From: Denitrobacterium sp024691475
Lineage (GTDB): Bacteria > Actinomycetota > Coriobacteriia > Coriobacteriales > Eggerthellaceae
Reading direction: 5' to 3'
Length of the DNA: 9,425 bases
Assembly: GCA_024691475.1 (NCBI GenBank)
Contig: JAILNP010000183.1
Span: 1 to 9,425 of the forward strand
The stretch's first letter is position 1; each line of letters opens with the position of its first letter. Positions 1 through 6,198 of this stretch are shown piece by piece. A program made the position numbers and the translations under genes. The notes under the pieces were generated by a model, which was given only the letters and a program-made list of their open reading frames with translations, was not told the DNA's origin and made no database searches.

Positions 1-1
1 C

Positions 2-1516
2 AAGATCGACCAGATTTCGAACCTGGGTGCTGCGCGCATTCGCATTCGCTCGCTCATGGCTGCCCTGGAGCAGCGTGCGGGCGACGACGGGTTCGCGCAC
101 GAGGAAGAGGGCATGGATCCCTCGATCGACGAAGCGCATATGAATCGCGACGCGGCTCGTGCCGAGCTTTCCCAGGCCCGTGGCGCGTGCGTCACCGATG
201 GCTTCGAGTTCAAGACGCATCGCAAGACCGCATCCACCGAATTCCCGCGCGTGGAGTTCACCGAGGAGATGCGTGAGACGTATACCATTCTGGCCCCGCA
301 GATGAGCCCGATACACTTCGAGCTTTTGGTACCGCTGTTCCGCGCCAACGGCTACAACTTGGAACTGCTGCCCGCCGTGGACACGGGTGCCGTGGAAGCG
401 GGCCTGAAGTACGTGAATAACGACATCTGCTATCCGTCTATCCTGGTTACGGGCCAGATTATGGAAGCTGCCACCAGCGGCCGCTACGACATGGACAAGA
501 CGGCGTTCATCATCACTCAGACGGGTGGTGGCTGCCGTGCCACGAACTACATTGCGCTCATCCGCAAGGGCCTGCATGAGGCTGGCCTCGACCAGGTGCC
601 CGTGGTTTCGCTGGCATTCAACAACACCGGCGAAGTGAACTCGGGCTTCAAGGTCACGGGCAAGATGCTGCTCACCGCTATCCCCGTGCTGGTCATTGGC
701 GACCTGCTCATGCAGATGCTCTATCGCACCCGTCCGTACGAGGCCGAGCCTGGTAGTGCGAATGCCCTGTTCCGTAAGTGGATGGACTACCTGGTGGAGT
801 ACGAGACGTCCATGAGCCGCCGCCGGTTCAATCGCGTCATCGAGCAGATCGTGCGCGACTTCGACGAGCTGCCCTGCGTCGATTTCGGCAGCAAGCCGCG
901 TGTGGGCGTGGTTGGCGAGATCTTGGTGAAGTTCCATCCCACGGCCAATAACGACATCGTGGGCACCATCGAGGCGGAAGGCTGCGAGGCGAATGTCCCC
1001 GGCTTGGTGGACTTCTTCCTGTTCGGCATGCTGAACCCGGCGGTCCGCCACAAGGAGCTTACGCCCAACCTGAAGAAGTACCTGGGCGCCCGCTCGCTCG
1101 TTACGTTCGTGGAGTCTCAGCGCAATCCCGTACGCAAGGCCCTGGCTGCTAGCAAGCGTTTCGAGCCTATCATGCGCATCGAGGACATCGCGCGCGGCGC
1201 GAGCGACATCATCGACTTGGGCAACACCATGGGCGAGGGTTGGCTGCTCACGGGCGAGATGGTGGAACTGGTGAACGAGGGCGTGCCGAACATCGTGTGC
1301 ACGCAGCCCTTCGCGTGCCTGCCTAACCACGTGGTTGGCAAGGCCGTCATCAAGGAGATGCGCCGCCAGTACCCGCAGAGCAATATCGTGGCCGTCGACT
1401 ACGACCCGGGCGCTTCCGAGGTGAACCAGCTCAACCGCATCAAGCTTATGATCGCGGTGGCCAAGGAGAACCTGAAGGAAGAGCGTGCCAAGAAGGCTGC
1501 CGAAGCGGGGGAGTAA
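2..1516 (+). CDS. 2-hydroxyacyl-CoA dehydratase activase-like protein, C-terminal part (5' end outside window)
   Basis: The frame is open from base 2, so the first ATG at 56 is internal and the gene begins before the window; about 504 residues are visible. The sequence resembles the C-terminal half of very large acyl-CoA dehydratase activase-related proteins (HgdC/BadF-type ATPase relatives carrying a DUF2229-like region). Seen directly: a CYPS segment (Cys codon at 428), a TQTGGGCRATNY segment (Cys codon at 533), GEILVKFHPTANN, EGCEANVPG, and a CTQPFACLPNH segment with Cys codons at 1298 and 1316. The conserved cysteines are plausible iron-sulfur ligands. Smaller family members use ATP to inject an electron into 2-hydroxyacyl-CoA dehydratases or benzoyl-CoA-type reductases; the role of these giant fused versions is not settled. 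The protein looks cytosolic, with no membrane segments in the visible part. It ends in a Lys/Glu-rich helix. Family placement is fairly sure, function is not. Confidence 0.8.
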   Translation, partial: KIDQISNLGAARIRIRSLMAALEQRAGDDGFAHEEEGMDPSIDEAHMNRDAARAELSQARGACVTDGFEFKTHRKTASTEFPRVEFTEEMRETYTILAPQMSPIHFELLVPLFRANGYNLELLPAVDTGAVEAGLKYVNNDICYPSILVTGQIMEAATSGRYDMDKTAFIITQTGGGCRATNYIALIRKGLHEAGLDQVPVVSLAFNNTGEVNSGFKVTGKMLLTAIPVLVIGDLLMQMLYRTRPYEAEPGSANALFRKWMDYLVEYETSMSRRRFNRVIEQIVRDFDELPCVDFGSKPRVGVVGEILVKFHPTANNDIVGTIEAEGCEANVPGLVDFFLFGMLNPAVRHKELTPNLKKYLGARSLVTFVESQRNPVRKALAASKRFEPIMRIEDIARGASDIIDLGNTMGEGWLLTGEMVELVNEGVPNIVCTQPFACLPNHVVGKAVIKEMRRQYPQSNIVAVDYDPGASEVNQLNRIKLMIAVAKENLKEERAKKAAEAGE

Positions 1517-1542
1517 TCCAAGGGCCGTAAGCTTATGATGGG

Positions 1543-1570
1543 ATGGGACCTGCCTGATGGCGGGTCCCAT
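1543..1570 (+). terminator. Hairpin after the activase-like gene
   Basis: ATGGGACC at 1543-1550 pairs perfectly with GGTCCCAT at 1563-1570. The stem continues inward through TGCC/GGCG (one G-T wobble) to a TGAT loop, giving 12 pairs. It lies 26 bases after the stop at 1516 and before the 3' end of the oppositely oriented regulator gene. There is no T-tract on either side, so it may be a weak, Rho-assisted or bidirectional terminator, or an mRNA 3'-end stabiliser. Confidence 0.5.
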
Positions 1571-1622
1571 TGCTATGTGGGCGTTATGACTTGAAGTGCC
1601 TCAAGGCTGCCGAACCATGGCT

Positions 1623-3083
1623 CTACCCAATGAGCGAGATAATTTCCTCGCGTGAGTGCGCGCCCGTTTTCTGGTAGATATGACGGGTGTGCGTCTTGAT
1701 CGTGTTCTCCGACAGGAAGAGCTCGGCTTCGATTTCGGCGCGCGTCTTATCTTGTCCCAGCAAGGCCAGTATTTCCGCCTCGCGCTCGGTGAGCTTGTAG
1801 GTTTCGGCGAGCTCGAGGCATCGGCGTTCGTAACGCGCTCGTTCGCCGATGACGCGTGCGCCCGTTTCCAGCGAGATGCCGCACGCGCCCCAGTCCTCGT
1901 TCACGGCCTTTTCGCGCCTCCAAATGAGAACGCAAAGCGCCAGCAGCACGATGCAGATGGTCGCGATGGCATATAGGAACGCTTGCTCCGTGTTGAGCTG
2001 CAGCGAATGAAGCGTGTTCTTCGATAGGACGCCAATGAGTATGGCCGCTTCGCTGCATGCGCGTGCGCAGGCAAACGGACGCAGACTGGGCACCTCGTAG
2101 CGATGGCAGATGGTTGCCATGATCATCAAGGCGAATATGGTGAAGCAGACGTACGCGAGTTTTCCCAAGAAGGATGCCACGAGATTGAACGGCTGGACCG
2201 TAATGGGGATAAGCAGAACCGCCACCACCGCAATGGGGAAGGTGATGCGCGCGAATTGGCGATAGTCGATCGTGTGCTTTTGCATGGTGCAAATGAGCAG
2301 GGTGATTCCCACGATGCAGGTCGCGCTGATGCGAAACATCGATCCTCCCACGCCCTGCGTTTCTTGAAGCCCGGAAATGCTGGAGATGAGCGCGGCTATC
2401 GTCATGAGGGCGATGAGGCGCTTGGGCAGGGGGTAGCGTACGTTTTCCGCTGCGGGCTTTTCGGGCGGAAGGGCACTTTGCGAAAGCCATGCGCAGAAAA
2501 GCGAGCAGAGGGGCATAAGCGAGATGGTGAAGATTGCCACTGGCTGACGCAGATTCCCCACGAAGAAGGAAAGCACATAGGCCCCGATGCAGCATCCCGC
2601 GGAATAGACCAGCAATTGCGTGGTGCTCATGCGGCTGTATATCTGCGCCCAGAAGCAGAAGAGTACGGAGCCGCCAACGGCGGTGAGCGCACTCAGCACG
2701 ATGATGATGGCTGGCGGAAGGTGCATGGGGAACACGTAGAGCGCCATGAGGAGCGTGCCCATGCAGGAAAGCGCGCACGTCGTTACCGCCATGGGCATAT
2801 GGCGCGAGAACGATTGCAGGCGGGGCGCAAATATGGCGAAGAGGGCGAGCGACCCCACGTCGCCGATGCGCATTCCGAGGTCGAAGAGCGTGCGCTCGGC
2901 CTCCCAGTCGGGGTTCGCCGGATAAATGGAGGAAATGTGCGTAAGGCAGAGCCACGTAATGAAAAATGCCAAACCCAGGAAGCGGATGGGGTACATATGG
3001 GCGCCCGTTTCCTCATTTTCGGGGAAGAAAAACGGGACGTTTGCAGCCTTCTCGCTTGTCTGCGCCTGCTGTTCGTCTGCCAT
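1623..3083 (-). CDS. Membrane-spanning LuxR-family transcriptional regulator (12 TM + C-terminal HTH)
   Basis: 486 residues. The first 30 are polar and are followed by about twelve hydrophobic segments (roughly residues 31-50, 68-86, 96-117, 123-147, 155-175, 181-200, 221-239, 250-266, 279-297, 302-325, 338-353, 367-387). A cytosolic linker leads to a GerE/LuxR helix-turn-helix at about 424-486, with LTEREAEILALL at 431-442 and the recognition-helix segment SENTIKTHTRHIYQKTG at 458-474. No kinase or receiver domain is visible, so it is a one-component membrane regulator. The ATG at 3081-3083 has a GGAGGA ribosome site about 8 bases upstream. Proteins of this design are abundant in Eggerthellaceae, commonly beside exported FAD or molybdopterin reductases. 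The divergent placement here suggests control of the reductase-cytochrome operon at 3322-5619, possibly with autoregulation. The inducer is unknown; direct sensing by the membrane domain is inference. Confidence 0.88.
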   Translation of the reverse strand: MADEQQAQTSEKAANVPFFFPENEETGAHMYPIRFLGLAFFITWLCLTHISSIYPANPDWEAERTLFDLGMRIGDVGSLALFAIFAPRLQSFSRHMPMAVTTCALSCMGTLLMALYVFPMHLPPAIIIVLSALTAVGGSVLFCFWAQIYSRMSTTQLLVYSAGCCIGAYVLSFFVGNLRQPVAIFTISLMPLCSLFCAWLSQSALPPEKPAAENVRYPLPKRLIALMTIAALISSISGLQETQGVGGSMFRISATCIVGITLLICTMQKHTIDYRQFARITFPIAVVAVLLIPITVQPFNLVASFLGKLAYVCFTIFALMIMATICHRYEVPSLRPFACARACSEAAILIGVLSKNTLHSLQLNTEQAFLYAIATICIVLLALCVLIWRREKAVNEDWGACGISLETGARVIGERARYERRCLELAETYKLTEREAEILALLGQDKTRAEIEAELFLSENTIKTHTRHIYQKTGAHSREEIISLIG

Positions 3084-3113
3084 TGCGATCTCCTCCCTAT
3101 AATTGCGATTGTT

Positions 3114-3142
3114 ATTGTATCAAACCTAAAAGACCTGGTTAA
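3114..3142 (-). promoter_or_regulatory. Candidate sigma70-type promoter of the LuxR regulator
   Basis: On the minus strand TTAACC (3142-3137, 4/6 match to the -35 consensus) and TACAAT (3119-3114, 5/6 match to -10) are separated by exactly 17 bases. The predicted start would lie just upstream of the GGAGGA ribosome site of the regulator. The first CGGGTGA half-site begins 4 bases beyond the -35 box, a position suited to autoregulation. Confidence 0.5.
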
Positions 3143-3146
3143 CTAA

Positions 3147-3199
3147 CGGGTGATATGCGGGTGAAACCCATTTCGCCCAAGAGCTCCATCCTTCACCCG
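3147..3199. promoter_or_regulatory. Candidate operator: cluster of CGGGTGA half-sites
   Basis: CGGGTGA occurs at 3147-3153 and again at 3158-3164, 11 bases apart, about one helical turn. The inverted copy TTCACCCG lies at 3192-3199 and pairs with CGGGTGAA at 3158-3165. A one-mismatch inverted copy, TTTCGCCC at 3171-3178, pairs with GGGTGAAA at 3159-3166. Four related half-sites in 53 bases between divergent regulator and target genes is what an operator for a dimeric HTH protein would look like. That the LuxR protein binds here is inference. Confidence 0.45.
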
Positions 3200-3233
3200 T
3201 GCATGTGCGTCCGCGTGGGGATACAAAGTACGT

Positions 3234-3271
3234 GCGCGGTTTAACTCGTCTTGCGGGACGGTATACCGCGC
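3234..3271 (+). promoter_or_regulatory. Candidate promoter/palindrome region of the reductase operon
   Basis: A perfect 10-base palindrome, CGGTATACCG (3259-3268), contains TATACC as a possible -10 box. The only -35-like sequence 16 bases upstream is a poor TTTAAC at 3240-3245, as expected if an activator is needed. The flanks GCGCGGT (3234-3240) and ACCGCGC (3265-3271) also form a 7-base inverted repeat. About 50 bases of leader would follow before the ATG at 3322. Weak evidence. Confidence 0.3.
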
Positions 3272-3321
3272 GGAGAAAAAAGGCAAGTGGATTACAGGTA
3301 GACACAGGAGGGAAGTAATCT

Positions 3322-5067
3322 ATGGGCAAACATGAATGCCTAGAGCCTACGCGTCGCGGCTTTCTGAAGGCCGCTGGCGTGAGCGCACTGGCTGCAGCTG
3401 GTGCATTTGGTCTTGCGGGTTGCTCTTCGCAGGCGTCGAATACGGCTGCCGTGAAGAACGCGGGTGGTGTTGGCAAGTTCAACGCCGACCTGTACACGGA
3501 CGTATTCCCCGTGAAGACGCGCAACATCCCCGTGCTCGACCTCGAGAGCGATCTCACTCGTACGGGCAACGTTGCATTCGAGATGCGCGACATTCCCGAG
3601 AGCGAGATCGTCCGCACCGAGGAAACCGACGTTCTGGTCGCTGGCTGCGGCCTGACGGGTTCCGTCGCCGCTCTGTCCGCTTCCGATGACGGCACCACGC
3701 AGGTGCTTTGCATCGAGAAGATGGATGTGGGCCGCGGCATGTTCGAGGGCATGGGCGTCATTGGCGGCAAGAAGATGGAAGAAGCCGGCAACATCGTCGA
3801 CAAGGCCGAGATGATGGATGTCATGCGCTTTGCCGCCCAGTACCGCGTGCCGGTAGACCCCATCAAGCTGTGGGGCGACCGTTCCGGCGAGGCTGCCGAC
3901 TGGCTGCAGGAGAAGTTCGATGAAGGCGAAGGCCAGATTCAGACGTACTTCAAGGCTGGCACTCCCGCATCGCACGGCTATGCTGCTCCCCAGACCGAAA
4001 TCGCCTTCAAGAGCGAGCAGTGGTCCGAGCAGACCACTAAGAACGCTGGTGGCGCTGGCATCATGATCGTTGCCGACCTGGCCAACACGTTCAGCAAGCG
4101 CGCGAATGCCGATCTGCGCTACAAGACGGCAATCGTGAAGCTCGAGCGCGAAGACGGCGGTCGCGTAACGGGCGCCATCTGCAAGGATGAGTCCGGTTAC
4201 TTCCGCGTGAACGCCAGCAAGGGCGTCATCCTGGCAACGGGTGGCTTCGAGGCCAACCCCACGATGCTGAAGTCCTGGTGCCGTACCGAAGACGTGACCA
4301 ATTACGCCTCTTGGTGCCCCAACACGGGTGCAACGGGCGACGGTCAACTGATGGGCCTGGCCATTGGTGGTCAGATGGATCCGCTGCCTGCTGCGGTCAT
4401 GAACTTCGACTTCGGCAACCCGACTGGCTTCTACAGTGGCGCCACGGGCCTGAGCCCCTTCCTGGGCGGCATCATGATCAACGAGAAGGGCGTGCGCTTC
4501 TGCGCCGAGGATCTTCCGTTCCAGGCTCGCTCCAACGCCATTAGCGCCCAGCAGGGTTGCGGCGCCCGTACCTGGCGCCTGTCCAGCTCCACGCAGCTGG
4601 CCTCCCTCGAGGACGCCGCTCGCCAGAAGGCTCTCACCGCTTTTGACGAACTGATCGAAAAGGGCTGGGCGTTCCGCGCCAGCAGCCTTGCCGAATTGGC
4701 CGAGAAGATTGGCTGCGACGCCAAGACGCTCGAGGACGAGTGCGCTCGCTTCAATGCGTTCAAGGATGCTAGCAAGGACGACGACTTCAATCGCAACATG
4801 GCCAAGGCCACCAAGATCGAAGGCGACGAGTTCTTTGCCATGATCCATCAGTCCACCATTCTGGCTACGGTATCTGGCCTGGTAGTTGACTACAACTGCC
4901 ACGTTCTCGACTACGACAACAACGTCATCGAGGGCCTGTATGCCGCAGGTGGCGCTTCGGGTGGCTTCTTCAGCGGTAACTACCCGCGTCACATCTTCGG
5001 GCCTTCGGTGGGCCGTTGCGTCACCTTTGGCTACGTGTCCGGCGAGCATGCTGCGAAAGGAGAATAA
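3322..5067 (+). CDS. Tat-exported FAD-dependent reductase (flavocytochrome c/fumarate reductase flavoprotein family), probable lipoprotein
   Basis: 581 residues; ATG preceded by AGGAGG about 10 bases upstream. Residues 9-18 carry a textbook twin-arginine motif (TRRGFLK), then a hydrophobic stretch ending in LAGC, so Cys34 may be lipidated after export. The FAD-binding Rossmann loop is VAGCGLTGS at about 106-114. GVILATGGFEANP at 301-313 and TGATGDGQLMGLAIG at 335-349 are family landmarks, and the C-terminal FAD segment is IEGLYAAGGASGGFFSGNYPR at 536-556. The catalytic region is unusual. The HPT histidine of fumarate reductases is not seen near 352-362. After GVRF (390-393) the position of the catalytic arginine is occupied by Phe401, with an Arg three residues later (403). 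There is no heme domain, no FMN-binding domain and no iron-sulfur motif. The cytochrome encoded three bases downstream is the probable electron donor. The substrate is unknown and probably not fumarate. Confidence 0.88.
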   Translation: MGKHECLEPTRRGFLKAAGVSALAAAGAFGLAGCSSQASNTAAVKNAGGVGKFNADLYTDVFPVKTRNIPVLDLESDLTRTGNVAFEMRDIPESEIVRTEETDVLVAGCGLTGSVAALSASDDGTTQVLCIEKMDVGRGMFEGMGVIGGKKMEEAGNIVDKAEMMDVMRFAAQYRVPVDPIKLWGDRSGEAADWLQEKFDEGEGQIQTYFKAGTPASHGYAAPQTEIAFKSEQWSEQTTKNAGGAGIMIVADLANTFSKRANADLRYKTAIVKLEREDGGRVTGAICKDESGYFRVNASKGVILATGGFEANPTMLKSWCRTEDVTNYASWCPNTGATGDGQLMGLAIGGQMDPLPAAVMNFDFGNPTGFYSGATGLSPFLGGIMINEKGVRFCAEDLPFQARSNAISAQQGCGARTWRLSSSTQLASLEDAARQKALTAFDELIEKGWAFRASSLAELAEKIGCDAKTLEDECARFNAFKDASKDDDFNRNMAKATKIEGDEFFAMIHQSTILATVSGLVVDYNCHVLDYDNNVIEGLYAAGGASGGFFSGNYPRHIFGPSVGRCVTFGYVSGEHAAKGE

Positions 5068-5070
5068 GCA

Positions 5071-5619
5071 ATGGCAGAGGAAATGACCTCTCAGGAGCAG
5101 CCTCAGAAGAAGGTTCATAAGAAGGGCATCGTGGCGGGCGTTATCGTTGCCGTCGTGATCATCGCTGGCATTGGCGCTTTCGCGTGGCATAACACGCCTT
5201 CCTTCTGCGGTACGGTGTGCCATGACAGCATGGGCGAGCATCTTGCCAACTACGAGGGCACGGATGCTTCCGAAGGTGCCGGTCTTGCGCACCTGCATGC
5301 AGGTGCAAATGTGACCTGCCTCGATTGCCACAAGGCTGAGCTCGATGTGCAGCTGGCCGAGCTGGGCTCCCAGCTTACGGGCAACACCGACAACCTGGGC
5401 CTTGCCGATCGCTATTACGTGGACAACGAGACCTGCCTCTCGTGCCATGGCGATAGCTACGAGGCTCTTGCCGAGAAGACGGCTGGTCTGGGTGCCTACA
5501 ACCCGCATTCTCAGCCGCATGGTGAGATGAACTGCAACGAGTGCCATAAGGGCCATGCTTCGCAGGTGGATACCTGCGGCGAGTGCCACAGCAATGGCGG
5601 TCAGAGCATGAAGGCATAA
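5071..5619 (+). CDS. Small membrane-anchored multiheme c-type cytochrome (NapC/NrfH-like quinol dehydrogenase)
   Basis: 182 residues. A Lys-rich N-terminus (PQKKVHKKG) precedes one transmembrane helix at about 19-39, which anchors an exported heme domain. Four canonical CXXCH heme sites are at 83-87 (CLDCH), 122-126 (CLSCH), 155-159 (CNECH) and 169-173 (CGECH). A fifth, variant CX3CH (CGTVCH, 46-51) lies just after the helix, where NrfH-type proteins place the heme nearest the quinol site. Family role: oxidise menaquinol in the membrane and pass electrons to a partner reductase, here the flavoenzyme encoded immediately upstream. The AAGGAG ribosome site (5057-5062) lies inside the end of the reductase gene and only three bases separate the two genes, so they are one translational unit. 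The motif count would make it pentaheme if the variant site is used. Residues 52-80 are His-containing and may supply distal ligands. Confidence 0.88.
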   Translation: MAEEMTSQEQPQKKVHKKGIVAGVIVAVVIIAGIGAFAWHNTPSFCGTVCHDSMGEHLANYEGTDASEGAGLAHLHAGANVTCLDCHKAELDVQLAELGSQLTGNTDNLGLADRYYVDNETCLSCHGDSYEALAEKTAGLGAYNPHSQPHGEMNCNECHKGHASQVDTCGECHSNGGQSMKA

Positions 5620-5641
5620 GTCGAATTCGACAATGCATTCG

Positions 5642-5659
5642 AAGGGCGGTTCGCGCAAG
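5642..5659 (+). terminator. Left arm and half-loop of the native operon terminator, interrupted by the IS
   Basis: AAGGGCGGTTCG (5642-5653) can pair with CGGAGCGGCCTT (7079-7090) on the far side of the insertion sequence. This gives ten pairs (one T-G wobble) and two G-G mismatches, followed by a T-tract ending at 7093. Without the IS the loop would be about 8 bases. The most natural reading is that the reductase-cytochrome operon terminator was split by insertion into its loop. The two mismatches keep confidence moderate. Confidence 0.4.
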
Positions 5660-5683
5660 TGAAGTGAACCCCGATAGTTGGAC
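5660..5683 (+). repeat. Left terminal inverted repeat of the IS (IRL)
   Basis: It begins TGAAGTGAACCCC and ends GTTGGAC. It matches the reverse complement of 7053-7076 at 18 of 24 positions; mismatches are at repeat positions 5, 7, 8, 14, 16 and 17. The TG start and the ACCCC...GTTGGAC spacing resemble IS150-group ends. Its inner part forms one arm of the terminator at 5676-5713. Confidence 0.65.
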
Positions 5684-5713
5684 TGGAAACAAAAGTTTCC
5701 AGTCCAACTTTTT
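5676..5713 (+). terminator. Strong intrinsic terminator inside the IS left end
   Basis: A perfect 15-base-pair stem (5676-5690 with 5695-5709) has an AAAA tetraloop at 5691-5694 and runs into TTTTT at 5709-5713. It is oriented to stop plus-strand transcripts arriving from the cytochrome gene. The 5' arm contains the GTTGGAC box of the terminal repeat. The orfA ribosome site (AGGGAG, 5714-5719) follows directly. Confidence 0.85.
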
Positions 5714-5724
5714 AGGGAGCCGGT

Positions 5725-6198
5725 ATGAAATATGGATTGGAGCTAAGGAAAGAGGCCGTGGCGTTGTTCGACGCCGGTTTCGGCGAGAAGGCGGCGGCGC
5801 GCAGGCTCGGGTTGCCCGTCAAGACGGCGGAGAAATGGCTGTACACTTACAGGGCGCTCGGAAAGGAGGCCCTATTCGTGACCACCCACAAGAAGTACAG
5901 CCACGAGCTCAAGGTTGCTGCAGCTAGGGACGTCGTGGAGAACGGTATGGCCAAGCCGGACGTGATGGCCAAGTACGGTATCGCGTCGCTCACGCCGCTC
6001 GAAAGCTGGTGCCGCGCCTATCGGGAAGGCGGCCCCGAAGCGCTGCTTCCCAAGCCCAAGGGCAGGAGGCCGAAACCCGAGAAGCCCGTCTACGCCAGCC
6101 GCGAGGAAGAGCTCGAGGCACGCGTGCGCGAGCTGGAGCTGGAGCTCGAAATCCAAAAACGAATAAACGCCTTGGCGGACGGGCGAAAGCCGAGATAG
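5725..6198 (+). CDS. IS3-family transposase OrfA (IS150-type, two HTH domains)
   Basis: 157 residues, ATG five bases after AGGGAG. Two helix-turn-helix units are visible, about residues 6-40 (LRKEAVALFDAGFGEKAAAR, then a WLYTYRALG tail) and 61-99 (ELKVAAARDVVENG, then LESWCRAYREGG). A KPKGRRPKP linker and a leucine-rich coiled coil at about 126-150 follow. This two-HTH arrangement with a GPEALLPKPKG tail matches IS150 InsA-like proteins. OrfA normally binds the terminal repeats and dampens transposition, and as the N-terminus of OrfAB it provides DNA binding and multimerisation. The zero frame stops at 6196-6198. The frameshift site at about 6155-6160 joins it to OrfB after residue 145. No promoter fits in the 11 bases between the terminator and the start codon. 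Confidence 0.9.
   Translation: MKYGLELRKEAVALFDAGFGEKAAARRLGLPVKTAEKWLYTYRALGKEALFVTTHKKYSHELKVAAARDVVENGMAKPDVMAKYGIASLTPLESWCRAYREGGPEALLPKPKGRRPKPEKPVYASREEELEARVRELELELEIQKRINALADGRKPR
6135..6160 (+). promoter_or_regulatory. Probable -1 programmed frameshift site (orfA to orfB)
   Basis: A run of five A bases (6155-6159, context CCAAAAACG) is read CAA AAA in frame 0. The AAA-decoding tRNA can slip back one base onto AAA, after which reading continues ACG AAT AAA CGC in the OrfB frame. Two GGAG sequences (6135-6138 and 6141-6144) lie upstream; the nearer is 10 bases from the A-run, the spacing of Shine-Dalgarno-like stimulators at other -1 sites. No good OrfB start codon follows, so a fusion is needed. 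This is not the usual A6G heptamer. Confidence 0.55.

Noticed and set aside
2103..3146. A 347-codon plus-strand frame and a 402-codon minus-strand frame (1747-2955) overlapping the LuxR gene
   Set aside because: Their translations are charged, low-complexity and His/Arg-rich without motifs. The LuxR frame has transmembrane helices, a GerE domain and a ribosome site.
4432..4446. SGAT in the reductase (about residues 372-375), resembling an ApbE flavinylation motif
   Set aside because: It lies inside the FAD/substrate domain without the surrounding FMN-binding domain found in NqrC, RnfG or urocanate reductase, so it is probably chance.
5620..5631. Perfect 12-base palindrome GTCGAATTCGAC directly after the cytochrome stop
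   Set aside because: It has no loop and no T-tract. It is too short to act as a terminator and has no second copy suggesting an operator.
3340..5658. A 772-codon open frame on the minus strand, antisense to the reductase and cytochrome genes
   Set aside because: It is a shadow of GC-rich codon use on the plus strand. Its translation has no recognisable domain, while the plus strand has a Tat signal, FAD motifs, heme motifs and good ribosome sites.
6009..6158. Independent OrfB start at the ATG at 6009
   Set aside because: Translation from there gives an Arg/Ala-rich out-of-frame reading of orfA up to the frameshift region. IS3-like sequence begins only around 6150.
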